From NCBI GenBank assembly GCA_016271365.2, contig CM057454.1, forward strand, positions 1,166,691,055-1,166,755,054: DNA of 64,000 bases, given 5' to 3'. Origin of the DNA: Neoceratodus forsteri. Lineage: Eukaryota > Chordata > Ceratodontiformes > Ceratodontidae. The notes beneath the pieces are model-generated. The model saw nothing but the letters and a program-made list of their open reading frames with translations. It was not told where the DNA came from and did not search any database. Each line of letters starts with the position of its first letter. The first letter of the stretch is position 1. The position numbers and the translations under genes were made by a program. Shown in pieces: positions 1 to 10,758 of this stretch.

Positions 1-14
1 GAGAGAGAGAGAGA
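1..14. repeat. (GA)n microsatellite at window edge
   Basis: A run of GA dinucleotides followed by an A-rich stretch. It is cut by the window start, so its full length is unknown. Confidence 0.8.
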
Positions 15-454
15 AAAAAAAACAGGATGAAGAAAGTAGGCAATAATACTTTATAAATAAAGAGAAAAGGTGAGTAAACACAGTTACATAGGTAGAGGCA
101 GACAGACTGCTCAAATACATTTCCTGAAGTTTATAAAAGCACATACATTTGAATCATATATGGTGTTCTTTTGTGAAATCTACCCCCCACACACACACAT
201 ATACACCAAAAAAGACAGCCTGGCAGATTTAAAGTTTCAAACAAGTTCCCATTAAGAAACTGTTTGTAATAATTCAAAATGCAAGTTAACATGTTTTTTT
301 TCTTATAACAATGAGTGCCACACATAGTTTTCATTATTTTTTATGGTTTTATTTAACCTCCAGTTACTAGATTATGGACTATTTTTTTTGCATTTGGAGT
401 TAAAATGGAAGCATATTTCAATGAAAGATGCAATTTTTATCTTTTGAAAATACT
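15..454. other. AT-rich sequence without recognisable gene
   Basis: AT-rich DNA with a short (CA)n tract near 187-203. Both strands carry only short open frames lacking any family signature. Nothing else seen. Confidence 0.5.
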
Positions 455-2360
455 GGTTTAGATGTTCAAAGGTCCCCAGGCACACAGCGCAAGTGGCTGC
501 GCAGCGCAACCAAGATGCGCTGCTCCAAACCACCGCCATATTCAGCCAATGCGCCACAGAATGCACCAGCACAAACAACGCTGAATATACTATAAATGCA
601 CCATAGCACAACCGTATAAGCCTAGCATAGAAGGACAAGATAGAATATAGCAGGTGGAGCAGGCCTACCTGGATCTGGAGCAGCACGTCAGTGCCTATGG
701 TGGGCCATGAGCACAATGCAAGTGCAAAGACAGGGTGGCCCCAGCAACCATGGCCATGGTGGATAGAGTGGCACTGCAGAGGAGCAGGATTGGCACCGCA
801 CAGCTCAGCAGGGGCACAAGATGTGGCAACACATACAGCAGCATGCACTGTGCCTGGCACATGCTGGTGGCATGGCACTGACAAGGACATGGACGATGGG
901 ACAGAATGCTGTGTATGGCAATGGACAGCATGGCCAACACATGCACTGGCATAACAGTGCCAGGCAGACAGACATGCCAGATATGCATAGGCCACATAAG
1001 GTACATATGTCCAGGGGCGCATGATGTTGGAAGCTACGCAGCATAGCACATGGTGCAAACAACGCAGATGGTGCAGCACTGGGGGCACACACAGTGAACA
1101 TGCTGCGGTGAGCAGCAGGGGTTGTCAACACAGAGGCACCACAGGGATGTCCATGGCAAGCATGGTGGTGGCCTGTGTATGCAGACAGGAAGGTTGTGCA
1201 GCACAGGACACAAACAGGCAAGCCATGCAGGGCAAGGAGCAGTGGACAGTATAGGCAACAGAACTGCAACCTGCTAATACAGCACAGAATGACCACAGAC
1301 AAAGGGAATGTGCAACAGAAAATAGTTTACTCAAAAACACAGGTACAACAGCAACAGAAATATGAAATAACAGCAACAAAAGCTTCAAATGGGGGGGTAA
1401 TGATGATACAGGGAATACAGGTGGGGTGGAGAACATCAGGAGATGGTACAGGTGAGGGGTGTATTGTAGGGGTGCACATAGGAAAGTCTGGCCACCATCA
1501 GTCCAATAGCCACACATGGTATCATTGGACCTGGTCCCTGTCGAGGGGGTGGTTGCCCTGGCTCAACCCACAAAGCACCACCATCTGCTCTTAAATGTCT
1601 TGCAGAATGGTCCCCAAGCACCTGAAGATTGCACCCTGCCTGTGATGAATCGTGGTCAGTGTCTCTGAGGAGTTTCTGACCTGGTCCCACCGCCTGCCTC
1701 TACCCTGGCCTATACCATGGGCACCACCTGCAGCAGGACGACCTGTGTGGTGCAACAAAGGACTTGCACTCAGTTTCACAGCATACACAGGTCTGCCCCC
1801 CCCAGGGAATGATGCACACACAGGACATTGATGGAACACAGGCATGCACCCAAAAATGCACCATGCACACGATATGCCAGCAAACAGCTGTGCTGCAGGT
1901 CCACACAGTGACGCAACTGTGGGACAGTGCAATGTAATAGCAGCAGGCGCATGCAATGGATGTTGCTGTGGGACATGATGCCATGCCACACACATACCGG
2001 ATACAGCCAGTAGCCACGTGCACCTTGGCTGGAGGCCTGTGGACCATGCATGTACCATGCCAGGCGTCCACAGTCCGTCCCGATGGGACACAGACAGTGT
2101 GTCTGTCACACATGGGCATGGTGCACTGCAGGACCACCACACAGTGCCAGGACAACAGCCACAGTGTGCCGATTGGCATATATGAGGCATACACGGCTAG
2201 TAGCCATGTGGCCATGGTGGACACAGGAAGCCCCACCACACACACCCCACCACAAACATAACAGTGCAAGAACAGAAAAGCACTCCTACCTTCTGCAGGT
2301 TGAGATGGCACCCTGCTAAGCCCAGAACCCTCTGCCCACGGTCCCCTGGACCTACAGCGG

Positions 2361-2885
2361 TCATGGTCTCTGTCCACCGTGCACTGGTGCTCTTCCCAAC
2401 CTGCAAGGGGAGCACAATGGAAGGGAGATATGAGCAGCATATACTGGTACCACCCCGTAGCCCCCCCAACAATACACACACACACCCAAACCATGCAGCT
2501 CACACAGTATACAGCAACACACACCCATGTACAGGAACAGCATGTTGGATATGGTAGAGTGGTTAACAGTGGACATGCCTGGGCATGGCTCTTCATCCCT
2601 GTAGGTATGCTCCTGCAGCATCCTTAGCCGCTCAGGGTCCCTCCTCTGCAGGTCCCCATAGTGGTGCATGCACTGTTCCCCAGTGTGTGGCACCCCCATC
2701 CTCCACAGAAGCCTGTTGGCCACATTGGTCCAGACCTTGGACCTAGGCACCTGCAAGGCCTCAGCACCGAACAGCTGGACCTCCACAGGCTGCACCAATG
2801 CCACAAAGTTGGCTCAGTGTCACTCCAATTAAGAGCTTGTGGGCCTTCAACTCCTGCATTGTGACCACAGTGTGCTGCCAGTGAC
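2361..2885 (-). pseudogene. Myb/SANT-like DNA-binding protein, Harbinger type (fragment)
   Basis: The minus-strand frame from 2804 has the layout of the Myb/SANT-like (Myb_DNA-bind_5 type) domain found in Harbinger second proteins: LFGAEALQVPRSKVWTNVA, then a helix ending in GV, then TGEQCMHHYGDLQRR, matching the usual order LFG..., W..VA..., G(V)..R/T..QC...W.DL.RR. In Harbinger elements such a protein binds element DNA and helps bring the transposase into the nucleus. Upstream, to about 2885, the frame holds stops, so the domain start is damaged. Downstream, a putative exon (about 2280-2403) is bounded by a pyrimidine-rich AG and a GT, which would fit a spliced gene. It points away from the second Myb gene at 3686. 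The third helix is weakly conserved, so this is a moderate call. Confidence 0.5.
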
Positions 2886-3685
2886 ACTTCAGGCATGCAG
2901 CCCTGTACACCTTATGGTCTACTCACAGCCGATACGCGATAGGCATACATGTGATGGCCTGCGTAGCACATGGATGTGCAATGCCAGTGAACGCTAGGTG
3001 GTCAGTTGCGCATCAGCATGCATGCATATTGCCGCAATACTGGGAAGGAGCACGGGGTCAGGTAATCAAACAGTGCGCATGCTTGACCGGGATGTCAGCC
3101 ATGTTGGGTAGGGCACAACATGCCACACAGCAGCCAATGGTATTGTGCATCAGTGTGTACATGTGCTGTGCAATGTCACAGCGCATGCACCGCCGTGCAT
3201 TACATGCTGTGCTGCTCTGTGTAATGCATTGCTAGGTAATAGCTGGTTGGACAGCTGCACATGGGTGGTATGTGCCAGAGAGCAATGCATGTGCTAACAT
3301 GCGCAATGTGCAAGTAATGGTCCCAATCACATGTGCAGAGCAAAGTGAGATGGGCTGGGAGCAAATTAACCATATTTAGCCAGGATATGCAAATTGCCTA
3401 ATTGCCGAATCTTAGCGCAAGTCACCTCATTTGCATCTCATTATAGGATGCACAGACCCTAATTTGCATGTGCTGAGCAATAAATGGGCTGCTCTGCACT
3501 GCCACACACCATTGGTGACCAGGAGGTACTGCAGCTTGAAGGTTTGTTTACCACAGCTACACTGTTTCCTGGTCTCTGGCCTGGAGAACTCCCTGCCTGT
3601 GAGCAGTGCATGATCACTGTGTACTGCGCTAATGACTGTCACAACTCCACACCACAGGCACTAGTATGGCAGCAGAGGAGGAGCT

Positions 3686-4078
3686 GTAATGGAGGAGATG
3701 TCAGAACTTCATGGATGATGAACGGGGGGGGTCCTTATTGAGGCATACATTTGGATGAAGGACCTCCTGTCAGGGAATACTGGTACGTGGTAGCAGAGAG
3801 CAGAGGGCTGGGAAGTGGTGGCACATGTAGTGAATGCACATGACATGTACAACTGCACCCCCCAGGAATGCATGAAGCACACGAACAGTGAAAGGACCAG
3901 GACCAGGGAGTGCCTGGCCTACATACATGCAGCCTTGCATGCTACAGGGGGTAGGCCACGCACTGTGCCACCACTAACTGCACAGGAGGAGGTGCTCGCA
4001 TCTACACTGTCCCAGGCATCTGTGGAGGGAATCCCTGGAGGTGGCTTCCAGACAGGTGGGGGCCCTGCACAGCACTGT
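3686..4078 (+). pseudogene. Harbinger Myb/SANT-like accessory protein, first exon
   Basis: The clearest Harbinger accessory gene in region A. The frame reads VLIEAYIWMKDLLSG, one stop (TAG near 3790), then GWEVVAHVVNAHDMYNCTPQ (Myb helix 2-3). This is followed by RECLAYIHAALHATGGRP, PPLTAQEE and SVEGIPGG. The order W..VA..VNA, K/R.. .LAYI....ATGG.P, PLT..EE, VEGI.GG is the standard signature of Harbinger Myb proteins; the latter blocks follow the DNA-binding helices. The frame ends at a CAG|GTGGGG that could be a splice donor. The usual R..L(K/R)RR end of the third helix is replaced. One in-frame stop and lost helix residues make it a pseudogene. Later exons are probably at 4743-4958 and 5248-5583. 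Confidence 0.7.
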
Positions 4079-4742
4079 GAGTATGCCTGTGTCACAATGT
4101 CTGTCTGGCTGTGTGCTGTGAGCCTGGGTGTGCAGGACATGCCTCACATGGCTGTACATGTTGTCACCATGCCACCACACAGTGCATCCACCATTGTATG
4201 TCCCCTCCATGGCCATGCAGCGTCCCCCCTGCAGCCCATGTGTGCTGCCGTGACGGGCTGTGACACCAGGGACATCTGTCTGCTGAGTTGGTGTAGTCAG
4301 TGGTGGTCATTGTCCACCTGTGGTCATGTGCCACGTTCCTGAACGTCGACACCACATGACTGTGCAATTCACCATTGTGGACTGTCACTGTTGCAGGTGT
4401 GCCCACACACAGGCGGTAGTGCCCCTTGCCGGGGGTAGGTCTGTGCACAGCCATGTCCTAGCGAATGTCAACCTCATGGAAATGTGCATGCATGGCCCTC
4501 CATCATGCATTGCACGCAGCATACGGTGGTGTGTGTGACAAACCTCACAGTGCTGGTGCATGCCATTTGTGGCAGTATCCGCACATCTGTGCTGCGTGCC
4601 ACACGGCCCTATGTGCACCTGTCAATGGACATCCATGGAACTGTTGCCCTGAACATACATACCTGTTTACCTTACAGCACCATCACGCCTCAGGGAAGCT
4701 GCAGGGCACATCATGCAGTGGGAGGGATAGGAGGAACCAAGG

Positions 4743-4958
4743 GCATTAACATCGACTGGGATTGAGGCCAGTGCAGACAGGAACAGCCTGTTCCAGGACC
4801 TAGTGAGGTTCATGGGTCTGATCCATTTGCCCGACATTGAACTGCCCGATGACCTCACAGTGATGGCATCAGCTATGGAGGATGATGATGATGATGCCAC
4901 ACAGATTGAGGTGACCACACAGAACAGTGGCACTGCCAGAGTGCAGGTGGCCACTTAG
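4743..4958 (+). pseudogene. Probable acidic exon of the Harbinger Myb gene
   Basis: An open frame of about 71 codons ending in TAG (4956-4958). It contains NSLFQDLVRFMGLIHLPDIE and, further on, an acidic run MEDDDDDATQIE encoded partly by a GAT repeat. I do not recognise a domain. Its position downstream of the Myb exon on the same strand, and the upstream pyrimidine-rich stretch ending TTACAG near 4677, suggest it belongs to the same accessory gene. No function can be assigned. Confidence 0.35.
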
Positions 4959-5247
4959 ATTGCGATGGACAGGGTGGGGCACCCTACACCCATGTAGTGC
5001 CCCAGATGGGATGTCCCACTACCTACTACAGGGACCTACTACACTTGCCCATGTACTGTTCCTGCCCAAACAGCTGCCAGCCATGCTGTGTCCACAACCC
5101 GTGGATGTTGCACTGCAGGCCGGAATACCACCGGCAAGTCAGAGTCACCCACAGGACAGGTCTCCTGCTGGTGGGCTTGATGAGCACTCCTGACTTCTGC
5201 AGGCCTTCGTGGGGCATCAGGGTGTACTCAGGGAGGCAAGTCAGGGC

Positions 5248-5583
5248 CTGAGTGTACAGGTGGGCATCATGGATGACCATGCCTCTGCGGGCTGCTCCCA
5301 GTTGTTTGGTGAGATATGCCAGCTTTGGGTGGATGTTGTTGGCGAGCTTCATCAGCTGTGGGAGGACATGCCTGCAGGCTTTGAGAGGATAGCACAGGCA
5401 AGGCTCCCTGTTCTCTACAGTTCTGCAGCACGTGGCGATTGCCACAGAAATGATGACTTGCCGCAGAATTTGGGTCTGGCTGCAGAATTTGGAGTTGACT
5501 GCAGAAGTTGCACAGAAATTGCCCTCGTGAGTAGACAGAGACTGACACCACACCTTTCAAGCAATTCCACTACCTGCATGTAG
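5248..5583 (+). pseudogene. Probable C-terminal exon of the Harbinger Myb gene
   Basis: Starts after a CAG at about 5247-5259 and reads VGIMDDHASAGCSQLFGEIC, then alternating hydrophobic and charged residues (LWVDVVGELHQLWEDMPAGF) as in the helical C-terminal region usual for Harbinger Myb proteins, where it probably mediates oligomerisation. From about 5440 the frame runs through a short tandem repeat of TGCCGCAGAA-like words and ends at 5583. The link to the upstream exons rests on order, strand and composition only. Confidence 0.35.
5440..5530. repeat. Short tandem repeat of TGCCGCAGAATT-like units
   Basis: Four imperfect ~23-bp units built on TGCCRCAGAA/TGCAGAATT. The same word recurs in a second array at 11935-12035. 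Confidence 0.5.
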
Positions 5584-5590
5584 CTTTATT

Positions 5591-7071
5591 AGAACTAAAA
5601 TTCACCCCATCTCAACTTCTCAAACTATCCCCACCCAGCCCTGAGAGCCCCCCTTGAGTCACCTTATTTTTTTATATTGGCACCCCATTTTTGGTCCAAG
5701 GCTACATGAAGATCTATTGTCTTTTCCTATCACTGCTAGTGTGCCAGAATGCTTTTTTCTTATCTTAGTAGTGCTTTTTAGGGGCCACACAAAACCATAC
5801 TGGGGTATGAATCAAGCAATTGGGCCAGCAGTGACAGGTAGAGGCAGAGGATTGTCCCACACTGCCGGACCAAAAGGGAGCAAATATGAAAAACAGAGTG
5901 ACTCAGGCTCTGGGTGTAATGATGTTTGGGGGTTAGATATGCAGGGTTGGTATTTCTTGTTTTGTGGGGGGGCAGAATAATGTTCAAGGAGAGGTGATTT
6001 AACAATATGTTTGAGAGAGAAAGAGGCAGAGAGGATCACTGTTGGGCTGGATAATGACATACATTTAAATCTACAAGACCACTCAATGGCATTCTCAAGG
6101 CTTGTTAGGAAAGTGGTGGGGTTGAGATGGGCAGTGGTGGGTTTTTACCCATTCTGAAACCATGAAAGGGTAACATGCTGTGGGTGGGGGGCAAGGGGCT
6201 TAGAGCACAAGAGGTTGCTGTGGATGGGTCTGTGAGGTTGCCAACCTGATGGGTCAACTCTGGTGCCTACGGAAGAAAAATGTAAATTATAAAATATGCA
6301 AGCAAAAGGACAGCTAAGTAAATAAAAAAAACTAGTGGGCCAGGAAAGAAATGAGACAATGCTGGATAGACTGCAGAAATTAAAAAAAGATGAAGCCAGG
6401 ATAAGAAAAGATTTTTTTATGTAAAATGTAGAAACTAAATAAGAGGAGTATGACAAATTGAAAAAATAGAGAACGTCATAATGGCATTGCAGACGAAACA
6501 TTTTTAAAATTGTTAACATTTATATAGTGCTCTAGGACAATATACAAGGGTGGACGAGACAGCTTTCAAGCTCACTGCATCATTATTAACAAGCATTTGT
6601 CAATGCTGAATGTTTGCTTACTGGCATTGGCAGTGTAGTGTAGAAGTTACAGAGCTGCGTAATAGGAATGGCAGTGAAGTACTGAACTGAAGCCAACCCC
6701 ACCACCACCCTGCAGAGAGTGACAGGCATAGGGGTGTGCATTTGGGTCGTCAGGCATAACGGCCACGCCATTTCACCACACCCCACTCTGCAGAGACTGA
6801 CAAGTGTCACGTGTTCCTTGGGGTCTTTGGCCTATGCGCACCCCATTTCATTAGGAAATACGGTGAGATGGGTGCAATATAGGAGAATGGGGTGAAGTTT
6901 GGGGTCAAGAGTCCAAGGCATACCTTGATGCCTCTCAGTGACTGCAGGGTTCGAATGGTATGAGCATCACAGGCAAGAATCCCAAGTCACACCCCTGATT
7001 CCTGTCATTCTCTATAGGGTTGGGCGATTTAGTTGAAAAAGCCTAATACCTCAGGCATTCGTTGGTATTTT
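5591..7071. other. Stretch without recognisable gene
   Basis: No coding signature on either strand. At about 6507-6560 the words AACATTTATATAGTGCTC and AATATACAAGG resemble the 3' part of fish/amphibian L2-like or SINE tails, too short to classify. Around 6690-6800 two similar CACCCC...CTGCAGAG(A)(G/C)TGACA segments occur about 75 bp apart, a local duplication. Confidence 0.35.
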
Positions 7072-8960
7072 AACTCCAAATTTTCAACATGTTTGTTTTG
7101 TGACCCCACCTCATGAACAGGAGAATATCAGCTTGGTAGCAGCTGCTTATGCACGTGACTACGGATTTAGCACCACAGGCTCAAAAATATTCTGAACAGG
7201 TTATAAAAATGACAGCTGTACTCTGTCATGGGGAGGTGTAAAATGGCTATGTTGCAATGTGTAGTAAAAATATTTAAAAAATGGTGAAGTCACGGCGTAC
7301 ATAAAACAGACAGCGCACACCGTTATATAAGTAGGTTGGGATATTTTTAGCAGATTGTCAACTCAGGCATTTTGGTGCCTCCGATCATGAACAGTGTCAC
7401 TGTGATTTTCTTTATCTGTGCCGAACAATGATTTCCCGACAGCGACCACGATCTCTGCACTGAAAGTGTGAAAACACACTTCGCCATGTTGAAAAATGGC
7501 AGCTGTACTGTTCATAAGGAAGTGTTGAAAAATGCCACTAGTGAAAATCTGGACTGAAAATATTACAAAGTCATGAACTAACGAGGATGCGTGGAAACTG
7601 CACAATGCTCACTCGTAACACAGTAATTTTATGGACTTTTGTCACCAAATTTTCAACATAGCCATTTAAAACCTCTGCTCATGAACAGTGTAAGCGTGAT
7701 TTTCTTAATCTGTCCTAAACATTGTTTTCGCACACCAACAGCACCATTGTGCGCTACATGGGCGGAAACATGTTTTGGGCAGGATGTGAAAAATGACAGC
7801 TGTACTGCTCATAAGGAGGTGTGGAAAAATGGCATTGTTGGAAATCTGGAGTGGAAATATTGAAAATTCGCAAACCTACGAGCGTGCGTGGGAACTGTGC
7901 AACGCACACTCGTAAAACAGTCATTTTTAGTAATTCTGTCACCAAATTTTCAACATTGCCATTTTAAGATCTCTGCTCATGAACAGTGACACTGTGATTT
8001 CCTTAATGTGTCCCATACACTGAGTTCGCACGACTGCACCATTGCGCGCTACATGGGCAGAAACATGTTTTGGGTGAGATGTGAAAAATGACAGCTGTAC
8101 TACTCATCAGAAGGTGTGGAAAAATGGCAATGTTAAAAATCTGGAGTGGAAATATTGAAAATTCGCAAACCTATGAGCGTGCGGAGGAACTGCGCAACGC
8201 ACACTCGTAAAACAGTCATTTTTAGTAATTCTGTCACCAAATTTTCAACATTGCCATTTTAAGATCTCTGCTCATGAACAGTGACACTGTGATTTCCTTA
8301 ATGTGTCCCATACACTGAGTTTACGACTGCCATTAAGCGCTACATGGGCAGAAACATGTTTTAGGTGAGATGTGAAAAATGACAGCTGTACTACTCATCA
8401 GAAGGTGTGGAAAAATGGCAATGTTGAAAATCTGGAGTGGAAATATTGAAAATTCGCAAACCTATGAGCGTGCGTAGGAACTGCGCAACGCACGCTCGTA
8501 AAACAGTCATTTTAGGGATTTTTTCACCAAATTTTCAACATAGTCATTTCAAGACCTCTGCTCATGAACAGTGTCACTGTGATTTTCTTAATTTGTCCCG
8601 TACATTGATTTCGCTCACCGACTGCGCCATTCTGCGCTACAAGGGCGGAAACACATTTTGGGTGAGATGTGAAAAATGACAGCTGTACTACTCATAAGAC
8701 GGTGTCGTGAAATGGCAATGTTGAAAATCTGGAGTGAAAATATTGAAATTTCGCGAACTTACGAGCCTGCATAGGAACTGCGCAACGCTTGTCAAACAGT
8801 CATTTTTTGGAATTTTGGCACCAAATTTTCAACATGGGGGTTTTGGGCCCCCTTCTCATGAATGATGTCACTGTCATGGCGGTATTCGGTCCCGAAGGGT
8901 GATTTCGCAGTCACTGCGTGAAATCACCGTTCGAGCCAATACGCCATGACAATCATATCA
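7072..8960. repeat. Tandem repeat, ~293-bp unit, about 6.5 copies
   Basis: Units start with CACCAAATTTTCAACAT at 7643, 7940, 8235, 8525 and 8819, giving spacings of 297, 295, 290 and 294 bp. Two more diverged units lie upstream (about 7072 and 7350). Each unit carries CTCATGAACAGTG, GACAGCTGTACT and an internal hairpin of the form TACGAGYGTGCG...CGCACRCTCGTA with a ~14-nt loop (for example near 7876-7913). The middle units are the most alike and the outer ones the most diverged, as in arrays that homogenise from the centre. No reading frame is conserved across the units. Confidence 0.9.
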
Positions 8961-8985
8961 TGAGAAGAGATCTAAAACCCATGTT
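8831..8985. repeat. Long imperfect hairpin at the end of the 293-bp array
   Basis: The last unit does not continue normally but folds back. The left arm runs AACATGGGGGTTTTGGGCCC... through CTGTCATGGCGGTATTCGG. The right arm, read in reverse complement from 8985, gives AACATGGGTTTTAGATCTC and then TTGTCATGGCGTATTGG. Arms are about 75 bp with a short centre at GCAGTCACTGCG (itself a small palindrome). It looks like a foldback element whose left half seeded the array. Confidence 0.75.
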
Positions 8986-9277
8986 AAGTAGTCTACGCTA
9001 AAAATGTCTGAGATATGCAATAAAGTTGAACCCCTCCTATCTAGCCATTATACAGCTTACGGCATTTCCTCAGTTCGCGGTTTGCCTTTGAAGAGTGCAG
9101 GCGTGTTCCCGGTCCATCGAAGATCGTCGCGCGAGTCGAGGAAGTATGGGGTGAGGCGGTGTGGGGAGGCTGGGTGCGCAGTGGGTGGGTGCGGGATGTG
9201 GGAGGGGCCTCGAGGCAGCGCCGTGGGACAGTTTTGTTTTACAGGGACAAAAAAAAAAGGCGTCGCGGGGACCGCTT

Positions 9278-9552
9278 GCCGCTGGGGTGGGCTCCCAGCG
9301 TGACACAACGACAGGCGTTCAGCGCCCAGGATGGGCACCCCGTGGCAAAACAAACTATTAGCACGTTTGCCACGCTGGTGGGTTCCCAGCGTGGCTGGGC
9401 TGCTGGGGGAGACGTTCAGCCCGATGGGGGATTGGGCACCCCGTCGGCAAAATCATTGATTGCCACGCTGGGGTAGACTCCCCAGCGTGGCACCATCTGG
9501 AAGGGGGTTGGAGGCGATGCGGCGCAGCCGGCGGGATTGGGCACCCGTTGGC
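9278..9552 (+). repeat. Three ~92-bp units each with a CCACGCTGG hairpin
   Basis: Units begin near 9278, 9366 and 9461. The third holds a perfect 13-bp stem, TGCCACGCTGGGG (9461-9473) paired with CCCCAGCGTGGCA (9480-9492) around TAGACT. The other two have the same stem with a few mismatches. Each unit also has a GGATTGGGCACCCCGT-like block. Confidence 0.75.
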
Positions 9553-9661
9553 TATATGCTGCGTGCGGGCGGCGCCGCGTCTGCGGCTGGGGGAGCTGCG
9601 CGTGAGCAACTTCTTATCGCTGCTCACTCAAGCGTAGCTCCCCCTTTCAACTGTATGCCAC

Positions 9662-9699
9662 TGCATTTTGGAGCGTGTCATAGACAGCTCCAAAATGCA
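9662..9699. repeat. Perfect 13-bp hairpin
   Basis: TGCATTTTGGAGC (9662-9674) pairs exactly with GCTCCAAAATGCA (9687-9699) across a 12-nt loop. The inverted copy at 40 kb has a hairpin of different sequence but the same size in the same place (39898-39933). Confidence 0.8.
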
Positions 9700-10136
9700 T
9701 TAGCTTACAGGGGCCGCGCCTGCCAGCTCGCTGCCTGAATTGGAGGAGGAGGTGACACACCTCCGAAATCTCCGATGATGGCACTATGTTTCTTGCACAT
9801 GCGTGCAAGCAAACATAAAAATGCCGCCCGGCATGGTGATGAAGAGGGTTGAGGTGCTGGATGCCACACCTCGTGCCATGTTGGTGACCCGGGTTTGGAA
9901 ACAGACTCAGGACGCCAGGGCTGGCAGGGGAAGGAGAGGATTGAGCATCCATTGGGACTGCTCTCCTCTCCTCGGCTGGGTAGTGGGTTGGTATCGATCT
10001 GCAGCAGCCTCTGGTGGAGACCAGGAGCACTGCAGAAGGCGACACATGGGGAACAACACAGAAAAGTGGAAATCTGCTTTGTGACCAACTGGATGACAGC
10101 TGCCGGTCTTTCGCTGCCGCTGATGCTCTGAAGGAG

Positions 10137-10758
10137 TCCCTCCACCTCAGCAACTCCTAGTACTATCCACTGCCTTCCCAAGCCCTTGACATTCCTTCAT
10201 CTCCTTTCCCACCTCTTCCTCACTTGCTTCCCACCTTATCTTCAGTCTATGTCTCTCATCTTCAGGGTAGGAATTGCTTGTACCCTCTGGTTGAGACCAT
10301 CTCCGTGCCCTCCCTTGCAACCCTCTCACCTCCCAAATGATCCCCACCACTACCTCTTGTATACACCCTTCTCCTACCCCACCTGTTCTGTCCCCCTGCA
10401 TCAATAGTTATCTCATCTTCCCTCCACTCCCCTCTATTCTGACTTCCTGCTGCCCATGCTCATCCTACTATATTACTCCAGTCATGCTTCTTCTTTCTCC
10501 TCCTCTCTTTCTCTTTTTCCTCTCCTCCATTACTGTGCCCAGGCTGAATATATATGCATGCTCTTTTGCACTACTGCCTCGAATTGTATAGGCTTGTATG
10601 TTCTGTTGTTTCTTGTTGACCTGTTTTCAATATATATCTGTATTCAATTGCACTGCTTTGTATTGTTATGTCACTGTGTTCCATCCAGGTCCATCTTGCA
10701 AATGAGCATTGCTCAACAATGTCCGCCTGGATAAATAAAGATTCTGATTGATTGATTG
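10137..10758 (+). mobile_element. L2-like LINE, 3' end only
   Basis: A pyrimidine-rich 3' untranslated segment followed by the typical LINE end: an outer stem TCCAGG (10684-10689) / CCTGGA (10726-10731), an inner stem TGAGC-ATT-GCTCA (10703-10715), then AATAAAG and a (TTGA)n tail at 10745-10758. The same two-tier stem recurs in the LINE ends near 17.98, 49.14, 57.83 and 58.84 kb. No RT sequence is left. Confidence 0.65.

Larger units (their letters stand above)
455..5590. mobile_element. PIF/Harbinger-like region A (degenerate)
   Basis: A stretch rich in CA/TG and GCATG words that carries two Myb/SANT-like reading frames of the kind that accompany PIF/Harbinger transposases. Its left edge (GGTTTAGATGTTCAAAGG, near 455) resembles the edge of Harbinger region B read from its own end (GGCCTAGATATTCAAAG, near 16168, minus strand). 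Both edges are followed by GCGCA-rich subterminal repeats, which is what one expects of terminal sequences of one family. I could not find the matching right end near 5.6 kb, nor a transposase frame here, so the region may be a fragment or two elements side by side. Between about 500 and 2300 I see only long frames without signature. Confidence 0.45.
9000..9830 (+). repeat. Composite GC-rich interspersed repeat, copy 1
   Basis: A GC-rich island in AT-rich surroundings. It holds (a) a ~92-bp tandem of hairpin units (9278-9552), (b) a separate perfect hairpin (9662-9699), and (c) a terminal GCGTGCAAGCAAACATAAAA block near 9801-9822. The same three parts, in the same order but on the opposite strand, recur at 40340-39690, including GGGGGATTGGGCACC followed by CGTCGGCAAA-like sequence. 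Overlapping frames exist on both strands, but none is preserved between copies, so it looks non-coding. I do not recognise the family. Confidence 0.65.

Noticed and set aside
372..1088. 238-codon minus-strand frame rich in Cys and His
   Set aside because: No domain pattern; residues follow from CA/TG-rich repeats, and overlapping frames of similar length exist on both strands.
1700..2596. 298-codon minus-strand frame
   Set aside because: Longest frame of region A but Cys/Trp/Val-rich without a motif. The Myb-like sequence lies in another frame overlapping its upstream end.
5026..5553. 175-codon minus-strand frame
   Set aside because: Antisense of the likely Myb C-terminal exon; no signature of its own.
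7072..8960. Regularly spaced repeats as a CRISPR array
   Set aside because: Unit is ~293 bp and the whole unit is repeated; there are no short repeats with unique spacers, and the context is vertebrate.
9647..10181. Two overlapping ~160-codon minus-strand frames
   Set aside because: Different frames over the same GC-rich repeat; neither is conserved in the second copy at 40 kb.
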